Positions 14,677-20,648 of a stretch of 20,648 nucleotides of DNA are shown one piece after another. The first letter of the stretch is position 1. Each line of letters begins with the position of its first letter. This DNA comes from a bacterium (lineage in GTDB: Bacteria > Bacillota > Clostridia > Oscillospirales > Oscillospiraceae), in contig JAHYYS010000049.1 in the NCBI GenBank assembly GCA_019424865.1, positions 1-20,648 on the forward strand, in the 5' to 3' direction. The notes under the pieces were generated by a model. The model searched no databases, was not told the origin of the DNA, and saw only the letters and a list, made by a program, of their open reading frames with translations. The translations under genes were made by a program, and so were the position numbers.

Positions 14677-16083
14677 TTGTTGTTTTCCTATATGCGGCAA
14701 AAGCCTGGCTTCTACCGCCAGGTGGCCGTTCTGGCCACCCCCATTATTCTCCAGAACCTGATTACCAGCGCTTTGGGCATGGCCGACATTTTCATGGTGG
14801 GCCTGCTGGGGGAGACCCCCATGGCGGCTGTCACTCTGGTCAATATCCCCACCTTCGTCATCCAGCTGTTCTTTTTCGGCGTGCAGAGCGGCGGCTCGGT
14901 CCTCATCAGCCAGTACTGGGGCAAGGGCGACCGGGACGCCATCAACCGGGTGATGGGCGTGGGCTTCTGGGTGGTGGGCATTGTGTCCACCCTGTTCGCT
15001 TTGACCCTATTCCTGGCCCCGGTGGAGTTTTTAAGCCTGTTCGGAAATGATCGGGATCTTATTGTGCTGGGCGCGGAATATGGCCGCATCGTCGGCTTCT
15101 CCTATGTATTCAACGGCTTTACCATGGTGTATATGGGTGCCTTCCGCAGCATGGAGCACCCCAGCTTCGGCATGTATATGCTGGCCGCCTCCATGGGCAC
15201 CAACACCTTTTTAAACTGGGTGTTCATCTTCGGCAATCTGGGGGCCCCGGCCATGGGGGTGGCGGGGGCCGCCCTGGCCACCCTGATCTCCCGGATGGTG
15301 GAGTTCGCCATCATGCTCTTCCACATCTGGAAAAACCGCATTTTCCGCCTGCAGCCCCGCCTGGCTCTGGCGCCGGGCCGGGAGACCGTGAAAAAATTTA
15401 TCCGCTACGGCGGCCCGGTGGTGTGCAACGAGACCCTGTTCGGCCTCGGCACCTCTCTGTACCCCACCATCATGGGCCATATGGAGGGCTCCCGTGAGAT
15501 TCTGGCCGCCTATACCATCGCAGGCAACGTGGAAAAGCTGTTCACCGTGGTGGCCTTCGGCCTGGGCGGCACGGCCGCCATTCTGGTGGGCCGGGAGATC
15601 GGCGCCGGCCGCAGCGACCGGGTGCGCCCGGTGGGCATGGCCCTGAGTACCCTGGCCCTGGGCTGCGGCTGCGTACTGAGCGTCATCCTGTTCCTGTTTG
15701 TCACCTTTGTTGCCCCCACCGTTGTCTTCCCCCTGTTCCAGCTCTCCGAGGGAGCCATTGAGGTGGCCACCATGATGCTCACTGTCATGATCGTCATGAT
15801 TGCCCTGCGCACCTTCAACTCCACCAACATTGTGGGCGTGCTCCGGGGCGGCGGCGATGTAAAGGCCGCCACCCTCATCGACGTGTGCCCCCTGTGGCTG
15901 CTGGCTCTGCCTCTGGCCTTCTTCACCGGCCTGGTGCTGCGGCTGGATATTTTCTGGGTCTATCTGGCCCTGTCGGTGGAGCAGGCGGCCAAATGTCTGG
16001 CCGGCCTGTGGCGGCTGCACCGGGGGCAGTGGGTCCACAATCTGACCCTTCCGGGGGATGAAAGGGAGCGTGCTGAAGTATGA
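14677..16083 (+). CDS. MATE-family multidrug/toxin efflux transporter
   Basis: A ~465-aa inner-membrane protein with about twelve helices in two similar halves. It uses a Na+ or H+ gradient to export cationic compounds. The family-typical start is PIILQNLITSALGMADIFMVG (helix 1), followed by VQSGGSVLISQYWGKGD in the first half and the FNSTNIVGVLRGGGDVKAA repeat in the second. Start: GAGGGAG at 14669-14675 fits TTG codons at 14677 or 14680. The ATG at 14692 is 16 bases from that site, probably too far. The stop overlaps the next gene by ATGA, indicating coupling. Substrate unknown. Confidence 0.9.
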   Translation: MLFSYMRQKPGFYRQVAVLATPIILQNLITSALGMADIFMVGLLGETPMAAVTLVNIPTFVIQLFFFGVQSGGSVLISQYWGKGDRDAINRVMGVGFWVVGIVSTLFALTLFLAPVEFLSLFGNDRDLIVLGAEYGRIVGFSYVFNGFTMVYMGAFRSMEHPSFGMYMLAASMGTNTFLNWVFIFGNLGAPAMGVAGAALATLISRMVEFAIMLFHIWKNRIFRLQPRLALAPGRETVKKFIRYGGPVVCNETLFGLGTSLYPTIMGHMEGSREILAAYTIAGNVEKLFTVVAFGLGGTAAILVGREIGAGRSDRVRPVGMALSTLALGCGCVLSVILFLFVTFVAPTVVFPLFQLSEGAIEVATMMLTVMIVMIALRTFNSTNIVGVLRGGGDVKAATLIDVCPLWLLALPLAFFTGLVLRLDIFWVYLALSVEQAAKCLAGLWRLHRGQWVHNLTLPGDERERAEV

Positions 16084-16919
16084 AAGTCACCGTTCTGATG
16101 GAAAATACTGCTCCGGAGGGGGTGGGCCTGGTCCCTGAACACGGGCTCTCCCTCTATCTGGAATATGACGGCCGGCGCATCCTGCTGGATGCCGGCTCCT
16201 CCGGCCGCTTTGCCGATAACGCCGCCCGCCTGGGAGTGGATCTGTCCGGGGTGGAGCTTGCGGTGCTGTCCCACGGCCACTATGACCACGCCGACGGGCT
16301 GCGGCGCTTTTTCCAGGAGAACCGTCATGCCCCGGTGTATCTCCGCCCCTGGGCCGGCGGGCCCTACTTCGCCCGGGATCCGGACGGGCTGCGCTTTATC
16401 GGCATCCACCGGGAGCTGTGGCGGGAGCACCGGGAGCGCTTTGTCCCCGTGGAGGGGGTCTTTTCTCTGGGGGAGGGAATCTGGCTGGTCCCCTGCACCG
16501 TCTGCGACCCCCAATTTACCGGGCGGGCCGCCAATCTGCTGTATAAACGGGGGGAGGACGACTTTCTCCCCGACGACTACCGCCATGAACAGTCCCTGGT
16601 CTTCCACACTCCCAGGGGGCTGGCGGTGTTCAACTCCTGCAGTCACTGCGGCATCGTCAACATCGTCAAAAGCGTCGGGGAACAGCTGAACCGTCCGGTA
16701 TTCGCCGTGGTGGGCGGCCTGCACATGTTCGGCAGCGGGGAGACCGGTATGAACTGCACCCCCGACTATGTGCATCAGGTGGCCGACGCCCTGGCCCAGC
16801 TGGGTGTTCAGGAGATCTATACCGGCCACTGTACGGGCCAGCCCGCTTTCCAGCTGCTGCGCGGCCGCTTCGGCCCGGGCTGCCGCCCCCTCACGGTGGG
16901 GGCTCGTCTGGAGCTGTAA
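16080..16919 (+). CDS. Metallo-beta-lactamase-fold hydrolase
   Basis: A 279-aa cytoplasmic metalloenzyme. The metal site HGHYDH is at 65-70 (H65, H67, D69, H70), followed by CSHCG with H189, GGLHMF with H215 and TGHCTG with H250. This arrangement matches the MBL subgroup annotated as 7,8-dihydropterin-6-yl-methyl-4-(beta-D-ribofuranosyl)aminobenzene-5'-phosphate synthase-like, also common in Clostridia without a known substrate. Its ATG overlaps the stop of the MATE gene (ATGA), so the two are translationally coupled. A functional link with the exporter, such as modifying or degrading its substrate, is inference only. Followed by a strong terminator. Confidence 0.9.
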   Translation: MKVTVLMENTAPEGVGLVPEHGLSLYLEYDGRRILLDAGSSGRFADNAARLGVDLSGVELAVLSHGHYDHADGLRRFFQENRHAPVYLRPWAGGPYFARDPDGLRFIGIHRELWREHRERFVPVEGVFSLGEGIWLVPCTVCDPQFTGRAANLLYKRGEDDFLPDDYRHEQSLVFHTPRGLAVFNSCSHCGIVNIVKSVGEQLNRPVFAVVGGLHMFGSGETGMNCTPDYVHQVADALAQLGVQEIYTGHCTGQPAFQLLRGRFGPGCRPLTVGARLEL

Positions 16920-16942
16920 TGTTTCTTTCCGCAAAAAGCTTG

Positions 16943-16990
16943 ACCGCAGAACGGCCGCCCTTTCGGGCGGCCGTTCTGCGGTTATTTCAC
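16943..16990. terminator. Perfect 18-bp hairpin between the MBL hydrolase gene and ftsH
   Basis: Arms 16943-16960 and 16965-16982 match exactly around TTTC. To the right the tract is only TTATTTC. On the minus strand the stem is followed by CAAGC and then five T. It separates two convergent genes and probably serves both, with a modest U-tract on either side. Confidence 0.8.
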
Positions 16991-17028
16991 AAGGATTCCG
17001 TTCAGCGGCATGCCTGGCTTCTCTCAGT

Positions 17029-19233
<2,205 letters not shown>

Positions 19234-19291
19234 AGGAGAATACCTCCATTTTTTTGCTTCTTTGAATGATACAAAGAATAATTCAACGCTT

Positions 19292-19320
19292 ATCATACCA
19301 CATCCTCCCTGTAAAAACAA
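19292..19320 (-). promoter_or_regulatory. Predicted promoter of ftsH
   Basis: On the minus strand TTGTTT (19315-19320), a 17-bp spacer and TATGAT (19292-19297) with upstream TGTGG form an extended -10 promoter. TGTGGTATGATAA is identical to the thiN promoter. Transcription would start near 19285, giving a ~50-nt leader to the TTG start. Confidence 0.7.
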
Positions 19321-19430
19321 GAAACGCAGGTGTAAACTTTCTGTAAAACCCCCCGGTCTCTTTCTGGGGAAGCAGGTCAAAAAACCTCGCCTCCCCGGGA
19401 AATTTGCCACTTCCACCGCCGGGCCAAATA

Positions 19431-19439
19431 TGGTATACT
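19431..19439 (+). promoter_or_regulatory. Extended -10 promoter for rlmB
   Basis: TATACT (19434-19439) is preceded by TGG, giving an extended -10. The nearest -35-like hexamer, TTGCCA (19404-19409), is too far away (24-bp spacer). The start would be near 19446, leaving a 130-nt leader. Confidence 0.55.
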
Positions 19440-19491
19440 CAGTGCATTGAGGCGCCCGCCCCCCCTTCAGCCCCCTCCGGCGGTCTGACAG

Positions 19492-19529
19492 GCGGACCTT
19501 TCCCCGGCGTCCTCCGCTTTTTATTTTTT
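19492..19529 (+). other. Possible attenuator hairpin with U-run in the rlmB leader
   Basis: GCGGA (19492-19496) can pair with TCCGC (19513-19517), directly followed by TTTTTATTTTTT (19518-19529). The stem is short and the loop long (16 nt), so terminator strength is doubtful, but the position within the leader, ~50 nt before rlmB, is suggestive. Confidence 0.35.
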
Positions 19530-19576
19530 AAAAAGTTGTCTAATCTGTTGATTTTCAAGGAAAAAGGAGCCTTTTT

Positions 19577-20362
19577 ATGAATAAACGCCCTTCTCTGCGC
19601 CGTTCCGCTCCGGTGGAAACAGAAAATGACGGCATCATCGAGGGGCGCAACGCCGTGATCGAGGCGCTGCGCTCCGGCGTAGCCATAGACAAAATCTTTT
19701 TGGCCAAGGGCGCCTCGGATTCCGCCCTGGGCCATATCGCCTCCGCCGCCCGGGAGAAGGGCATTGTGGTGGTGGAGGCCGACCGGCACAAGCTGGACGC
19801 CATGAGCCGCACCCACGCCCATCAGGGCGTTATCGCCCAGGCCGCCGTGCGGGAATATGCCAGCGTGGACGATATTCTGGCCGCCGCCCGGGAGAAGGGG
19901 GAGCCCCCCCTGATCCTGGTGTGCGACGAGCTCAGCGACCCACACAACCTGGGGGCGGTGATCCGCACCGCCGACGCCGCAGGGGCCCACGGGGTCATCA
20001 TCCCAAAGCGCCGCTCCGCCGGCCTGACCGCTGTGGTGGGCAAGACCTCTGCCGGGGCAGTGGCCCACGTGCCCGTGGCGCGGGTCCCCAACCTCACCGC
20101 TCTGCTTAAGGAGCTCAAGGAGGCGGGCATCTGGGTCTTCGGCACCGCGGCCAATGGGACTACCTCCCTCTATGAGGCCGACCTGAAGGGCCCCGCCGCC
20201 ATCGTCATCGGCAGCGAGGGATCCGGCATGAGCCGTCTGGTGGCCGAAACCTGCGACTTTACCGTCTCCATCCCCATGTTCGGGAAAATCAATTCACTCA
20301 ACGCCTCGGCCGCTGCCGCCGTGCTGCTGTACGAGGCCGTCCGGCAGCGCAGAAGCGTGTAG
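19577..20362 (+). CDS. rlmB: SpoU-family rRNA 2'-O-methyltransferase (RlmB type)
   Basis: A 261-aa SPOUT methyltransferase using S-adenosylmethionine to methylate a ribose 2'-OH, most likely G2251 of 23S rRNA. An L30e-like substrate-binding domain (~18-95, beginning IIEGRNAVIEAL) precedes the knotted catalytic domain. Motif 1 is DPHNLGAVIRTADAAG at 121-136, with N124 and R130. Motif 2 is IVIGSEGSGM at 209-218. Motif 3 is IPMFGKINSLNASAAAAVLLYEA at 232-254. Length and motif order fit RlmB; a TrmH-type tRNA target cannot be excluded. AAGGAG lies seven bases before the ATG. The last codons (RRSV and stop) fall within the first copy of the 172-bp repeat. Confidence 0.93.
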   Translation: MNKRPSLRRSAPVETENDGIIEGRNAVIEALRSGVAIDKIFLAKGASDSALGHIASAAREKGIVVVEADRHKLDAMSRTHAHQGVIAQAAVREYASVDDILAAAREKGEPPLILVCDELSDPHNLGAVIRTADAAGAHGVIIPKRRSAGLTAVVGKTSAGAVAHVPVARVPNLTALLKELKEAGIWVFGTAANGTTSLYEADLKGPAAIVIGSEGSGMSRLVAETCDFTVSIPMFGKINSLNASAAAAVLLYEAVRQRRSV

Positions 20363-20648
20363 GATAGGCGCGTAGGGGCGCACAGTGTGCGCCCGCCGGG
20401 CGGCTGTCAACTGCCCCTGCAAGGCTGCGCGGCCGACGGTGCGGCCATAGGCCGGACCGGGTCTGCCCGAAGCCGCGGGAGTTGTCGCCCCGGCCGTGCG
20501 CCCAATCCGAAGCCTGACAAGCAGAAGCGTGCAGGATAGGCGCGTAGGGGCGCACAGTGTGCGCCCGCCGGACGGCTGTCAGCCGCCCCTGCGAGGCTGC
20601 GCGGCCGACGGTGCGGCCATAGGCCGGACCGGGTCTGCCCGAAGCCGC
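20349..20648. repeat. Direct repeat, 172-bp period (two copies seen, second reaches window edge)
   Basis: Copy 1 (20349-20476) and copy 2 (20521-20648) are 128 bp long with about five substitutions, and the last ~50 bp are identical. A 44-bp segment (20477-20520) lies between them, so the period is 172 bp. Further copies may lie beyond the edge. Each copy holds a perfect GGGCGCAC-AGT-GTGCGCCC hairpin (20376-20394 in copy 1) after GTAG, and a GGCC-ATA-GGCC stem further on. Copy 1 includes the rlmB stop (TAG); in copy 2 the same position reads CAG. No coding sequence is recognised in 20363-20648. Confidence 0.92.

Noticed and set aside
20349..20648. CRISPR array
   Set aside because: Repeat unit of 128 bp with a 44-bp interval, only two copies and no cas genes; too long for CRISPR repeats.

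Overview
The window looks like a chromosomal segment of a GC-rich Clostridia bacterium, most likely an Oscillospirales gut commensal of the Flavonifractor/Lawsonibacter/Intestinimonas kind. The grounds are strong GGAGG-type ribosome sites, TTG and GTG starts, GC-rich Firmicutes-type proteins (FtsH, MntP with a yybP-ykoY leader, MATE, stand-alone thiamine pyrophosphokinase) and GTAGGGGCG-type intergenic repeats. The taxon is inference. No phage, insertion sequence, CRISPR array or rRNA was seen.

Layout. At 1-488 is the 3' end of glycogen phosphorylase, which converges on a three-gene minus-strand signalling operon (572-6916) through a shared symmetric terminator. That operon runs hybrid histidine kinase (one receiver), hybrid histidine kinase (two receivers), membrane GGDEF diguanylate cyclase. 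It contains no DNA-binding response regulator. A small XRE-type regulator gene (7214-7546) is divergent from it. Next is a gene-free stretch of about 430 bp holding a run of near-perfect hairpins, then tRNA-Leu(CAG) on the minus strand with its own strong promoter.

From 8213 a promoter, a yybP-ykoY manganese riboswitch and an overlapping terminator precede mntP (Mn2+ efflux). A DAACS-family sodium:dicarboxylate/amino-acid symporter gene and a 50-residue membrane microprotein gene follow. Converging on these is a minus-strand operon: thiamine pyrophosphokinase, a stand-alone GlmU-like nucleotidyltransferase and a zinc alcohol dehydrogenase. Divergent from that is a plus-strand set: cysteine desulfurase, MATE transporter and an overlapping metallo-beta-lactamase-fold hydrolase. 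It meets ftsH (minus strand, TTG start) at a perfect 18-bp hairpin. rlmB is divergent from ftsH.

The window ends in a direct repeat of 172-bp period whose first copy begins inside the last codons of rlmB.

Most genes are housekeeping. The parts most worth a second look are the phosphorelay/c-di-GMP operon, the hairpin cluster at 7701-7980, the 172-bp repeat at 20349-20648, the mutually exclusive riboswitch fold, and a shared extended -10 sequence upstream of several genes. I did not find a convincing new multi-gene defence or mobile system.
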